A stretch of 64,000 bases of DNA from Bidens hawaiensis. Taxonomy: Eukaryota; Streptophyta; Magnoliopsida; Asterales; Asteraceae. A program made the translations under genes and the position numbers. Below the pieces are notes generated by a model. The model was not told the origin of the DNA. It made no database searches and saw only the letters and a program-made list of their open reading frames with translations. The stretch covers positions 1 to 64,000 of the forward strand of contig JAIQDT010002044.1 of NCBI GenBank assembly GCA_021521415.1, in the 5' to 3' direction. Within the stretch, counting starts at the first letter, position 1. Every line of letters starts with the position of its first letter. Of the stretch, positions 11,553 to 23,590 are shown piece by piece.

Positions 11553-11748
11553 ATTAATATCTTCAACATATTCAGACCGAATTCTAGAAATCATTCATTA
11601 AGATTCTGTAGGTTGGAGGACTTGTTGTGAGGGCCAATTTCAAATTTCACAGTTGAAGCCACCGAAACATATGAAATAACTCTTGATTCTCCTGAGTGAC
11701 CTCCAACAGAGCACACATGTTGTGCTTGTTCTTAAATTTATATGCCAT

Positions 11749-12201
11749 GGTAACCCTACAAAATAAAATTGGCATGCACACATGAATCAGTGTCTAGAAT
11801 AGAGTGAATAACAATAATAATCAAAGATAAGATAAGGATTATGTCTTCCAGTATCATGTTTCCTCGGCAATTGAAAACCTACACAGATATAAACCGGTAA
11901 GAATAATTGGAAATCAAATATTAAAACAACTAATCAAGTCAGATGTAGTAGGTATGATCAATAAATAGAGATTAAGAATGTATTTGGTAATTTAGGGCAT
12001 GAGCAGACGAACAGGTTAGTAAAGAGGGAAAAATATTTGAAAAATGTTCAAGTCCCCCTTTTATACCGTATGGTTTTGTTGGTATGCTAAGCAATTAAAA
12101 TTTGTCATTTAGCACGAGTAAAACGCCAAAACTTAGTATATTACCCAAAATTACAAATAATAATCATGCTAGAGAAATCTTCCAAGCAAAGATTAAACAT
12201 A
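11749..12201. other. Element A spacer before the extra ORF
   Basis: Non-coding stretch between the extra ORF start and the solo LTR insertion. It belongs to the long untranslated spacer between pol and the extra ORF of element A. No further feature is seen. Confidence 0.5.
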
Positions 12202-12206
12202 GTATG

Positions 12207-13114
12207 TGTTGGGTTTAAACAAGATTATCAAAGTCATATATACCCATTTATATGAAAAACGCAGCGGATAATAAAGTTTTAAATCTTGTTAGTTTGATTA
12301 ATATAAAACCGATTTTATATAGATAAACCCAACGCCCGGATCCATATACGATAATACATGCTATCAAAACAACCATAGGGTGTTATAGCATACTACCTTC
12401 AAGATGCTAAGAAGTATGAAGGAGGATGAGGATTGAACGGCCAGTCTTCAAAGTAGAAGCACCTCAATCTTGTATACCCACAAGCCACCAATAAGATACC
12501 CTTGATATGCTAGGATTTCACACTTGAAAACTTCTTGTTATTCTTCCTTGTTCGTGGCCGAATTCAAGAGATAAAGAGAGAGAATTTTAATTGCAAATGT
12601 GTGTGTGAGTGAGAAATATGATGTTCAAGAAATGCATCACTCAAGAACCAACCACTAGACATGCATGTTATTGATATCTATAATAATAATAACAATAAAG
12701 AGATGAGAGAGAGGGGGAAAGGGGGTGGCCCACTTTGGTCTCCCTCCTAAATTCAAACTTAAATATTAATATTATGTTACTTATGTTATTTATATTTTAA
12801 ATAACATAACATGGTCCAAGTAACATCCATATGTTACAAGCCTTACATAAAGTTATTTAACCAACTTAAACAACAATATGAAATGTCTTCTCTCAAAATA
12901 TAAACTATCCATATAATTTGTTTACAACACAAGTGCAAATATTTAGAAACCCATTTTCTAAATATCGTAAGTGTTGATATTTATTTATTAGATCATATCT
13001 TAAAATAAATATCGTGGGTTTTTGTCTAGCTTGTTATTGGGTATTACCCGACTTGGATCATAACGCACTAGCCACATCAACTCAAATATGTTCTTGGGCA
13101 GACCGATTCCAACA
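12207..13114 (-). mobile_element. Solo LTR with GTATG target duplication
   Basis: A 908-bp block starts TGTTGGG and ends CCAACA. It is flanked on both sides by GTATG (12202-12206 and 13115-13119). No internal domain is present, so this is a solo LTR left by recombination between two LTRs. The minus strand reads like an LTR promoter and leader, which suggests minus orientation (inference). The family was not identified beyond copia-like termini. Confidence 0.85.
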
Positions 13115-13846
13115 GTATGCTCGAAATCAAAATAACAAGCAAGCGTAGCTTGCTCAAAATGCAAAATAGATTATGCTCGAACGCCTTAGACAGTATACTC
13201 GAATGTAAGATTAATCATGCTTGAACTTAGAAAATTATGTTTGAAACCAAAAATGCATGCTCGATCATAGAAAATCTATTGCTCAGAGAGTAAATATTCA
13301 CGCTACTAACATTTTAAGCACATAAATACATAGAGAATATGAGGAGAATTATTATCGACTCCAATAACATAAAAATGATGCTTTGGTGATAAAAACCTTA
13401 TACATTTTGATGAAATGAGATCATATTTAAGTTTAAATGATAATGATGTTGGATCATTTCCATACAATGTTGGATCAATTTGTAAATAAATAATATTTAC
13501 AATAATTTTGCTTCTTTAAAGTACTTTATTGAATAAACAATATCATTTCTCATTTTGAATTCACCAAAAGATTTTGCTATTCATCAAAATATTTAAACCT
13601 TTTTATATTTTAGTTTTGTTATTCTTAAAATTTAGAAAAGAACTTGAAAACATACTCACAGAAAAACTAAAATCATTTTGGCCTTTTCAAGTTTTGACTA
13701 AGTAAAAGAAAAATCTTTTTCTTTTTTTGTAGTTTTTGATTAAACTATACATAGATAAACACATTGATTGCACAAAAGAAAAATTAATGTTATGAAGAAG
13801 AACAAAACACAAATCCTCAATTAGACTTCATCAACAATGATCATGC
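13115..13846. other. Element A spacer with TGCTCGAA repeats
   Basis: Between the end of pol and the solo LTR. At 13118-13265 a degenerate unit of about 25 bases recurs: ATGCTCGAA, ATGCTCGAA, ATACTCGAA, ATGCTTGAA, ATGTTTGAA, ATGCTCGAT. The rest (13270-13846) is AT-rich and has no gene. Confidence 0.5.
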
Positions 13847-15240
13847 CTAAGGCCCATAATAGGAATTGAATCTTGATTTATCAAGAGCTTTAGTAAATAA
13901 ATTAGCAATATTCTCACTAGTATCAATCCTTTTCATTTCTATTAATCCCTTTTCTGGACAGTATATGATCAACTGTTGTCTAATTTTAATGTGTTTTGTC
14001 TTTGAGTGGTGCACAAGATTTTTTATAATGAAAAACGTTGCATTGTTATCAATAAAAATAAGATTGTGTAAGAATATAGACCATAGTACAGCATTTGATT
14101 TTGGATCCATAGGACCTATGCACAACAAGTACTTGCAGCAATATGAAGCTTCAGCAGTAGAAATTGTTATTGTAGTCCGCTTCTTGCACTTCCATAATTC
14201 TAGTGTGTTCCTAAGAAATTGACATCCGCCTGATGTAGACTTTCCGCACAAGTTTTACCCATCATAATCACTGTATGTGAAGGCAGTGAATCAAAAGAAT
14301 TATTCTTTGAATACAAAATCCCAAAGTATGGAATTCCTTTCAAATATCTGAAGATTCTCTTCACAACCCGCATATGAGATGCTTTGGGATTGGCTTGAAA
14401 TCTTACACATACACAAACTGCAAATATAAAGTCAGGTCTAGATGTTGTTAAATAAATCAAAGATCCAATCCTTACTTTGTATTCAAGCTGATCAACTGGC
14501 TTCCCCTTTTTATATGCAACCATCCTCGCATGAGTATCCATTGGGGTAGACACAGTTTTCACATCATCATACTTAAATTTAGACAAAATCTCCTAGACAT
14601 ATTTTTGTTGGTCGACAAAGATTCCATCTTTCTTTTGTTTTACTTGTAATCCAAGGAAGAATTTCATCCATTCACTGGGTTGTACCTTGACTTCATAACA
14701 TACTCAAATTCTTTACACGTACTTTAATAAGTTACACCAAAAATTATATCATCAATGTACACTTTCAAAATTAGCAGATCATATATCTTTCTTTTATAGA
14801 ATAAGGTCTTGTCAATGGCTCCTATGTAGAATCCATTAGCAAGTAAGTGATTTGATAACTCACCATACTAGGCCCTAGGAGCTTGGTGTAAGCCATAAAG
14901 TGCTTTGCTTATTTTATACACCCTCTTTGGATAATTAGGATCTTCAAAACCTGGTGGCTAAGTCACATGCACTTCCTTATCTATTGCCTCAAGTATTGCA
15001 ACTAGTGCAAAGACTTCTTCAAAGTCAGTTCCTTCTTCATGAAAGAAACCTAATAGTCTTGCTTTATTCTCTATCTTGATTCCTCTTTCAGCTCTCTTAT
15101 TTCTTAACACCCAGTTGGTGCCAATTGCATACTTTCCTCTTATCAATAAGTTCTCAAACTTTAATATCTCTAAATTGTGTAAGTTCTTCTTGCATAGTTT
15201 CTACCTAGTTGTAGTCTTTACGAGCTTGTTCAATGTTCTT
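13847..15240 (-). pseudogene. pol: RT and RNase H of element A, broken
   Basis: 14958-15146 carries the start of the copia RT (YAIGTNWVLRNKRAERG, then ENKARLLG and EEVFALVAI). The frame then jumps from LEAI straight to DKEVHVT and PPGFEDPN, so the segment that normally holds motif A with the first catalytic aspartate is missing. 14730-14810 reads VYIDDIIFG, so the YxDD box survives. 14200-14586 and 13847-14251 cover the thumb and RNase H (ending KTKHIKIRQQ and NIANLFTKALDKS). Stops lie near 14594, 14695 and 14867. Confidence 0.8.
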
Positions 15241-15269
15241 TCATTCAACTAGGGATAGAAAACAAGAAA

Positions 15270-15272
15270 ACA

Positions 15273-15330
<58 letters not shown>
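15270..15330. repeat. TA dinucleotide microsatellite
   Basis: An unbroken run of about 27 TA units from 15275 to 15329 in the linker between integrase and RT of element A. It codes for an alternating Tyr-Ile run in the minus-strand frame. Confidence 0.9.
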
Positions 15331-15332
<2 letters not shown>

Positions 15333-15361
15333 TTTTCATATATGCTTCTGGTGACTGCTTC

Positions 15362-15679
15362 ATTTAATTCACCATTGATGTTTTCAACAGAATAATCTTT
15401 GTGAATTCTTGTTTCAATAATAGATCCTGTTGGAATGGTTTCATCAAGATTGGGTTCATTTAACTCTAGTAGTTCATGGCCAGAATTTGATGCGCCACTG
15501 TTGACAGTATGATCTACCACATTTAATTCAACATTGATGTTTTCAACAGAATAATCTTTGTGAATTCTTGTTTCAATAATAGATCCTATTGGAATGGTTT
15601 CATCAAGATTTGGTTCATTTAATTCTAGTAGTTCATGCCAGAATTTGATGCGCCACTGTTGACAGTATGATCTACAACC
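15362..15679 (-). repeat. 159-bp tandem duplication in the element A linker
   Basis: Two copies (15362-15520 and 15521-15679) differ at only a handful of positions plus one single-base loss (CATGGCCAG against CATGCCAG). The unit encodes part of the acidic linker between integrase and RT. Confidence 0.85.
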
Positions 15680-16767
15680 ACATCAGGATCCTCATCTAAA
15701 CTTGTAAAGGTTAACTCAATCACAACAACATTAGGATTTTTCTCAGGATTTGTAACATGAACATCTTCATCATGATCACTTTGTTTCTGCTTCACAAATT
15801 CACACTCTAAATCTATAACTTTTGACCAAATCTTGACAACATCTAGTTTAATCTCTTGTGTAGCTTCATGAAATGAGGTTTGGTAGGAATTTGGCTCAAT
15901 GTCTTCGGGATAAATTTTTAATGATTTAATGAGCTTCTCAAGATTAAATAACTAGCTTGGGTCGTCAACATTTTTAAACTAATTTTCATTATATACTATG
16001 TCATGTGACTCTATCAACCAAGGATGATCTTTTACACAAACTATGTAAGCCTTTGAGTGTGAAGAATATCCCACAAAGAAGAATTCCAATGATTTTGTTT
16101 GAAACTTGTTCAAATAGTCCATAGTGTTCAAGAGAGAACATTTTGAACCAAAATGCTTTAAAAACTTGATATAAGGCTTCCTTTTGAACAAAATCTCATA
16201 GGGAGTTTTGTTATGATGCTTGTTGAGAAGTACCCTATTTTTTACATAATAAGCTATAACAATGGCTTTAGTCCAGAAAGAAACTGGAAGATTAGAATCT
16301 GCAATCATGGTCCTTGCTGCTTCAATGAGAGCTCTATTTCTCCTTTCTGCAACTCCATTTTGTTCGGGTGTTCCAGGGGGGGCATTGAATTGTTGAAATA
16401 TCCTTGTCTCATTACAAAAGGCATACATTAACCATTCTTGAACTTTATCTCATTATCACTTCTAATAATCTTCACTCTGTTGTCTAGTTGGTTTTCAATC
16501 TTTAATACACAACTCTTCATTAACTCTGAAATTTCATCTTTATGGCTGGAAAGTACACCCATGTAAATCTTGAGTAATCATCGATGATCACAGGACAATA
16601 AAGCTTCTTTCATATGCTAGGAACACTCACAAGACTAAAAAGTTCCATATGAATCATTTGAAGCACTTAATAAATTGTATTAACAAGCTTAGTCTTGTGT
16701 TATGATTTGTGTCGCTTCACTTTAACACATGATGAACATTTTTCGTCAATGAAGTACTTTTTTATAG
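15680..16767 (-). pseudogene. pol: Integrase core of element A, broken
   Basis: 16432-16500 gives VKIIRSDNEIKFKNG, the second catalytic aspartate, with the usual GTE after DN altered. 15979-16428 gives TPEQNGVAERRNRALIEAAR with the catalytic glutamate, then the C-terminal FWTKAIVIAYYVKNRV region. Upstream (16500-16767) several stops interrupt the frame. The first catalytic aspartate would lie there. The domain is cut at 16772 by the plus-strand Sirevirus and resumes at 52254. Confidence 0.8.
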
Positions 16768-16772
16768 GCAAA

Positions 16773-17176
16773 TGTTGGTGCATGATGTCAGTAGTTCAGT
16801 ATCTAGTGTCTGTAATCGTGTTAGTTTGAATTGTATTAAGGTTTTAGTTAACTTGTCTCACAAGTTCGCCTGATATAAGCGAACTTGTGGACAAGCGAAG
16901 TTATCAACAACTTCGCCTAGTCTGTTAGGCGAAGTTGTCGATAACCATATAAGCTAGGATACGGCTTGTATTGTTAGGTTAAGAGTTGAGGACGTGTAAT
17001 TGTGATCGGTGAATCACTTGTTAAGGTTACAATACAACGTGTCTTTTGAGTATTGTAACGTGTGCTTGTGCTTGGTATTAACGTGTATCGTCTCCTACGC
17101 TCGTATCGTCTTACGTAGGGATTCCGCACCTACGTACTACGAGATATTTCAGTGTAGATCCGGCTGGGAACCTACA
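16773..17176 (+). repeat. 5' LTR of the plus-strand Sirevirus
   Basis: Starts TGTTGGTGCATG and ends CCTACA. The partner is 40398-40735 plus 52183-52248, which also totals 404 bp. I count 11 substitutions between them by eye. It contains a perfect hairpin CACAAGTTCGC/GCGAACTTGTG (16859-16889) and a second one GCGAAGTT/AACTTCGC (16895-16916). Confidence 0.95.
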
Positions 17177-17178
17177 AT

Positions 17179-17190
17179 TGGTATCAGAGC
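17179..17190 (+). other. Primer-binding site, initiator tRNA-Met type
   Basis: TGGTATCAGAGC two bases after the LTR end, matching the 3' end of plant initiator tRNA-Met. Confidence 0.9.
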
Positions 17191-17338
17191 ATTTGCTCGT
17201 GATTGTGTGGTTCGAGATTATCACACGGGTGTAGAAATCGTTCCGTTCGACTATTCGCCTCCCTCCATCAAAAACAACCCATTACACCTTCGGATACCTC
17301 GCAATACGTCAAAATAAAACCTGCAAAAACGTTGTGTT

Positions 17339-17556
17339 CATCAGGCGAAGTTTCCGCCACTGTTTGTAGGGTTTAGGCGAAGATATAAGATTAAGCGAAG
17401 TTATCATTAACTTCGCCTACCTCACAAGTTCGCTTATCTTAAGCGAAGTTAACATCAGGCGAAGTTGAGAAGAAAGCGAAGTTAAGAATTTCAGCGAAGT
17501 TGAGTATTCAAGCGAAGTTACTCTTAAGCGAAGTTAAGAATAACTTCGCCTACTGA
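17339..17556 (+). repeat. GCGAAGTT repeat cluster in the Sirevirus leader
   Basis: At least nine direct or inverted copies of GCGAAGTT/AACTTCGC lie between the primer site and the gag start, including the hairpin GCGAAGTTATCATTAACTTCGC. The same motif occurs in the LTRs and in the spacer after pol. The cluster ends exactly at the gag start codon. Confidence 0.85.
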
Positions 17557-17946
17557 TGACTTCTATAAATATTACGGAACTGGTAAAAATGGAGGTGGAA
17601 GCAGGTTCAGCTACTAAGGCTCCGAAAATGCTTAAGGGTACCGATTTCGTTGCTTGGAAAGATCGGTTTGAACAATATGTTAAATATCAAGATGCTAAGA
17701 TGTGGGTGTGCATTCAAGATGGATACATTCCACCAACGACTATGTTTGAGGGTCGTGAACAAATTAAGAAGTACAATAAGATGGAAGAGGAAGAAAAGAA
17801 GATGTATGAGGCAGAAAGCAAAGCTCATGCTGCGATAACAATGGCTCTTCCACAAGAGATTCTCCACACCTTCAGGAAATACAAAACCGCCAGAGAGCTA
17901 TGGGAAGCGCTTGAAAATCGATATGAAGGTAATGTGGGGATACGTG
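17556..17946 (+). pseudogene. gag: Sirevirus gag, first part
   Basis: The start codon at 17556 opens about 130 residues: a short tail, then KMLKGTDFVAWKDRFEQYVK and ARELWEALENRYEG, the beginning of the copia UBN2-type gag domain. Tekay-1 is inserted after codon CGT. Its target duplication ACGTG occupies 17942-17946 and 29690-29694. The reading frame on the far side is the same, so the gene was open when the insertion occurred. Gag forms the particle that packages the element RNA. Confidence 0.9.
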
Positions 17947-20900
17947 TGTAACGATTCCGACGAAACCCGGTATACCCTAACCGTTAGATAATAGTTACGT
18001 CGTATTTAATGTCGGGTACATGAATTACCCTAGTAATTATACAAGAATACAGGGTTCACTGTATGGATTGTACGTGAATATATAATTCATCGTATTGATT
18101 ATGCGATCAATCGATCGATAGTTATTGAAACCCGAACGAATCGAGGGTTCAATTATAGACGATATCTATAATTTTTAGTGATGTTACGAAGCATTAATGC
18201 TTCGGGATAAGTAAAGTACGGCACAGAAAAAGAATTTCGATTTAATGGTACGTCGGTACATTAAACGAAACTTTTAATACCAAACCGAGCAAGAGATGAT
18301 CGATCAAGCCGAAAAAGATGCGGATAATTAATGATATGATGTTTTAAGTTAATAAATGCCATGGTTTAAGTTTTTTTAAAGTTCTTAAATCGGTTTTATA
18401 TAAATTTCATTTTTAAGCCGAAAAACGACCGTTTTAGCCTCGTTTTAAGCCGAGTTAAACATTTAACCGAAAAACGAACTGAACCAGATTATCCAAAACA
18501 TTATCCGGATTACGAGAATCCAAATATGTGGCTAATATTGGAGAGGTGGGTCCCACCCCACCCCCCACACTACTCCGATCGGAATGAGGGGGTTAACCCC
18601 ATTCAATTATTTCTTTTTTCACAAACACAAATCCAACAATCCTTCAAACCTATCAACCTTTGAACTAAAACCCGAGATTCTAGCAAGAAAAACCGAGGTA
18701 AAATCGTGTTATTTACGTGTTCATATTCGTTTCTTGAGTTGGTTTGCAAGAAAATGAGGTTTCAATGATGAAAACCGATTCTTGCATGATCAAGTGATGT
18801 ATACGGGTTATACAAAGGATCTTGGTCCAAGAAAGGAGTTAAACGAATCAAAAACGAATTTTTACGGTTAAATCTTTGTTTTCGGAATCATAACCGAAAC
18901 CATGAAAGAAATGGCTTGATCGTGAGTGTAACTTGCTTGGTATTGTGGTATGTTGTTTGTAGGTTATGTATTTAGGGGTAAATAAGGCGGAAAGACGAGT
19001 TTGTAGCTTGTAGTGGCGGAAAACGAAAGGTATATTCGGTTATGTTCGGTTTTGGGAAATTTGGACAGATTTTTGATGCTTTAGAGTTAGGTCATGAAAT
19101 TTTACAGAGGTGTTAAACACATGAAAATATGAGTTCTGTGAATTTTTGGTAATTGTTGGATGAAGGATGAATATTTGGTGAATTTAATGCTCGGTTTTGG
19201 CCAAAAATGGTGAAAAATAGTTACATATTATGAAAAATTCTGGAAAATTGCAGATAAGCTTTTTATATCATTTAAAAGTCACACACAAATTTTGAGGTCA
19301 GTTGGAGAAGTCTAAGTAGGCTTTTCGGTTAAACGAGTTCTAGGGATTCTAGCTCGGTTTTAGTAAAAAGGGCATGTAAAAGAAGATTTTGGTTCTGGAA
19401 AAATTACAGGGGACTATGTGGATGTCAGGGGACATCCAGGAAAAATTTGGGATTTTTCTAAGATCGGTTGGTATTTACGACATATTTAGTGTTTAAATGG
19501 TGTTTAAAAATAGATAAATAAATTTTAAATATAGAAATTAATTCTGGAAATATTTTTATCAAATTCCCCATTGTCAAGAAGTGATTTGTGCTAATTTTAA
19601 GATCCGAGATTAAACGGATAATTATTTGTGCAAAAGCAAACTTTTAAAGCTTAAAACGAGTGAACCGGTAAAGTTCGCTTAAGGGAGCTGACTGGTGTAT
19701 AAAAACCCTAAAAAATGACTATTTTCATATAAAATGAGTTAAACAAGTAAAAATGAATCATCCGAAAATAATTCGGATGATTTGAGTAATATTTGTCCGA
19801 TTTAACAGTTTCCGGTACGCTAAAGAAGGAAACGGGTCCCGCGGCCAATCGGGACGTCTAAACCGAGCTATAATTTCACATCTTTAATTAAATTATCAGT
19901 CAACCACTATTTTCGGGTCGTGTGTGACCAAACTCATTTTTGAAACATAAAAAACGGATAACCTTGCTAGACACGCAAAACGAGAAAAACGACTAATAGT
20001 AGTTGTGACCATGGAACTCTAAACGACATCACAATCTGAGTCCGGAGAAGTGTTTCTGGGTTAACCTTGCCCCCAGAACGGGTACAGTGCTGGGTTAACA
20101 GTGTCCCCAGATGTACCGGTTAACTTGGTTAAAGTTATATTAATAATGAGTGTATAGTAACGATCGTAGGATCATATTACAGATTGGACGTGTTAACTGA
20201 TAATGATTGTTGTTACCTGCTTGCATGTGCTAAGGTGAGTTTCACGAGCCCCTTTTTCTGAATTGTTCTCAAATACTTTCCCGGGGCGAAAGCATGTTAC
20301 TAATAAAATGTTTAAATACATACTGAACGCATGGATTTGCGTGTATTTATAAATATTTGATTGTACGGGAATCGTACGGAATGGGTACAGGACCGGGTTA
20401 ACATTGTCCCCGGAGTGAGTACAGTACTGGGTTAACAGTGTCCCCAGGGGTCCCTAGAAGTGTTTCCGGGTTAACATTGTCCCCGGAGTGAGTATAGGAC
20501 TGGGTTAACAGTGTCCCCAGATGTCTTTGGAAGTGTTTCCGGGTTAACATTGTCCCCGGAGTGAGTACAGTACTGGGTTAACAGTGTCCCCAGGGGTCCC
20601 TAGAAGTGTTTCCGGGTTAACATTGTCCCCGGAGTGAGTACAGTACTGCGTTAACAGTGTCCCCAGATAATATTATATTATGATATGGATTTATCATGGT
20701 TTACTAAAATTGTGAAACTCACCAGCTATTCGTAGTTGACCCGTTTTCTCACATGCTTTTCAGGTACAATTAAGATGAAGTGACTGCTTACGTGCTAAGT
20801 GCTTGATGTGTGTAAGATTTGCGTACAGGATGTTAGGATACATTATAACAAATAGAATAGTGTACCGTATTGTATGATGCGTGTATCACCTAGACGGTAA

Positions 20901-21027
20901 TGAAATACAAGATGATGTAATTTGAAGTATATTAATGCATTCAGTTTTCTTTATAAACAATGTGGTTGATATCAGAGGTGTCTGTCGCATCTCGTTTACG
21001 TTTCCGCTGCGGTTGCGGGGTGTTACA
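17947..21027 (+). repeat. 5' LTR of Tekay-1
   Basis: 3081 bp. It carries ten short hairpin units of the form C(C/T)GGGTTAAC...CCC(A/G)G at 20056-20110 and 20393-20666. Compared by eye with 26611-29689 I find roughly 50 differences. A conserved TTTTCAGGTAC near 20757 looks like a splice-junction motif but is untested. Confidence 0.95.
20056..20666 (+). repeat. Hairpin array in Tekay-1 5' LTR
   Basis: Two units at 20056-20110 and eight at 20393-20666 alternate between CCGGGTTAAC...CCCCGG and CTGGGTTAAC...CCCCAG. When the left arm has C at the second position the right arm has G, and when it has T the right arm has A, so base pairing is kept. The loop centre GTTAAC is itself a palindrome. One unit near 20645 (CTGCG) has lost pairing. 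The same array is at 28718-28773 and 29054-29329 in the other LTR. Confidence 0.85.
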
Positions 21028-21032
21028 GAACT

Positions 21033-21044
21033 TGGTATCAGAGC
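21033..21044 (+). other. Primer-binding site of Tekay-1
   Basis: TGGTATCAGAGC starting six bases after the LTR end, matching initiator tRNA-Met. Confidence 0.9.
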
Positions 21045-23590
21045 CATTGGTTATAAAGGAATTAGGATTTCTTTAAAAGATACCTAAAATATAACTAGTA
21101 GCTCAAGTATTATAGGATCTGAATATCAACTAATAATTTATAGTGACGAGGTCTGGATGAACTTGGATGGACAAGTGAGTTGTTATGGTCCGGAACATAA
21201 TAACAGACTTGTCCGCACGAGGGAATTCAGGGGAAGTCACGGGGTACATTAATAGGTAAAAATGGCAACTATGTGTAAAGTATATAATATTATTTATGTG
21301 TGCTAATGTGTATATATATATACGTGCATATCTTGTGGGTACATGTATTGAGAAATGGGACCCGGATAAGGAACCGGGGGATGAAATAATAAAAGTACCG
21401 AGGATGCTGAAATTTCTAAGAGCATCGGTTGATGATGAGTCTGACTTATCGGGTCATAATTATGATAGTACCAAGTTAGATCTCCCGTTTGACATTAACC
21501 AGAAATATCTAGTAACCGTCACTCCCAACCAAAATTGATGAATCCCTTACCCTACCAACACCGGTACCGTATATCCTAATAACCCCAGATGTTCACCCGA
21601 ACCGTCGACCCTCACGTACGGACGGATCCGTACCTGAACCCATTCTTATTCCATTAAGGTAAATAAATAAATAAAATAATAATAATAATAAATTTGATAA
21701 TAAATCAGCAGATAAAAAAAATATATAGAAATATATATATGTATTTCTCACTCTCAAACATTTGAGTCATACCACCTCAAGATCGAGAATTACCGATTTC
21801 AACGAACCTAGGACGCCTGAGGACATTGATTGAGCAAGTGAAAGAGTTTCCCATAATAGTAATTAATAATATTTGAAGACAACCCATGTTGCGCGATTAC
21901 CTTGAACCTTGCAACTCCCTATGTTCTCCTTATATCCGTTGGATGCCTACGCCCATGTATGCTCGCATAGAATGATTACCCATACACAAAGAGGTGTTGG
22001 AGTCATTATTGCATAGTTGGTTGTTCGTTCGTAGATGGTATACCGTGTATGCCGGATATACAAATAGACACGGATATTATAACTCCGTGGTACGTAATCG
22101 TTTGGTGCTCACGGTGAGCATGTATCAGCTATGCTGACATGCAGAAGGATTTTGAAATCAAGTATATTAAACGTTGATCTTTGTGGAGAAAGATCTATAT
22201 GTCGGTTGGTGACAAGGGTTATGAAACATATTTAAACGTTAACCGACATCAGGTTAAGTCCATGTGATATCATATTTGTGGGACATATATATACTAGATA
22301 CTGGTATGTGTAATATGTATGATAATATTTGGTGTGTATGTGTACATGTTGTTATGATTGAGCTGGTAACGAGTTAAACGGTGAGATTAATATTGATTAC
22401 TGCGTACGGGATGAGTACGGCAGAATGACATAAAAAGAGTAACTCAAACGATGGAGATTGATAGGATTCAGTTGATTGCTCAAAGATAGCAGATGACGAT
22501 ACCGAATGTCGTATCACAGATCACTGCTAGTGTTGATGCAAATGTGATCGCAGACTTATAGATCGAGCAATCACATGATTATGAATATTTCAATTCTTAG
22601 TGTTATTACTAAGAGTGATAATGTCCCACCGAATGCTATTGAGACTACCAGTATTAGTTATAAACTAAACGTAGATAGTAGTCGTAATGAATTAGATCCA
22701 GTATGAAGGATATGTTTGTTGACTGTGTTAAGGAAATTATTAATAGTACTGATGGTAAAGGGAGGAATAGATTAACGAGTGGATAGAAAAGATCAAAATG
22801 GTTACGGATATTGGTAAGAGTCTAGAACATTGTGTAGTGAAATATGCTACAGATATGTTGGTAGATTATGTTGTATCGTCATGGAACACGATGGTACAAA
22901 ATTATAGTTAGAAAATATTTGCTCCGATGATATGGTCAGGATTTAAAAATTCTTGTGCCAGAGCACTTTTATTCTAGTAATTAAGTTTAGAGATTGGAAA
23001 CTGGGCTATGGAAGATAGAAATGTTGTGCGCTGATCACTTAGAACACGCTAATCGTTTGAAGGAATCGTCATGTCTGGTAACATGGCTAATTACTCCTGA
23101 AACTAAGCGAAGTGAGCGCAATATTGGGGACTAACCCCATCGATAAGGAGTATAGTCAATCCTGTAAAATATAAAACCTTTGGAAGGGTTGTGTCACAAG
23201 CCAGCATCGATATATTTAACTCTATAGGAAGCGGACTGGAAGGACGTTAGGTGAGACATCGGGTGTTAAAGAAGAGAAATGATAATGATATCGTGCAAGA
23301 TAGGCTTTTGAATAAGTAGGTATGGCCTACAACCCAGAATTATACTGAGACTAGTTCTGGTGTGAAAACATGAACCGCATGAAGGGTCCTTCCCTAAATG
23401 TGGAAAAATATGGTCATCGACAGGAAGAAGAATGTCGAGTGATAGTAGGCCACAGGTGTGGTAAAGATGGACGTAATGCCCCAATTGTAGAACCAATTGA
23501 AGCCATGTGAACCGGCAACCCCAACCCATTCGTGTACAACTACTCCGAACCAAACAGCTTCAATAACAATCCATCCAAATAAATCAAATT
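21045..23590 (+). pseudogene. gag: Leader and gag region of Tekay-1, unreadable
   Basis: By position this should hold gag. I see no frame longer than about 80 residues and no capsid motif. The short frame at 21296-21538 has no family match that I recognise. The sequence is full of stops. It may be a long-decayed gag or unrelated filler, as in non-autonomous elements. Confidence 0.4.

Larger units (their letters stand above)
7807..11748 (-). pseudogene. Extra ORF downstream of pol in element A, decayed
   Basis: A start codon at 11748 opens MAYKFKNKHNMCALLE. Around 11500 the frame shows REIEITETMIRKRLHL. Both match in order the start of the plus-strand Sirevirus extra ORF (HNMYITLYPD near 37455, then VNNQEVQFSSEQIRVAL near 37645). 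Further pieces are lysine- and glutamate-rich: 9826-10035 (coiled-coil-like, RERLKKMKDQELL), 8392-8775 and 7807-8358 (a KRKRDEE basic patch). Stops and frameshifts are frequent. Such ORFs are known from the Maximus/SIRE branch, where they are often called env-like. Their role is unknown. Confidence 0.7.

Noticed and set aside
17009..17317. 102-codon frame spanning the Sirevirus LTR end and primer site
   Set aside because: It runs through non-coding LTR and primer-binding sequence, so it is chance.
21033..21050. tRNA gene suggested by TGGTATCAGAGCC (also at 17179, 43527)
   Set aside because: Only the 3' acceptor end of initiator tRNA-Met is matched, directly after LTRs, so these are primer-binding sites.
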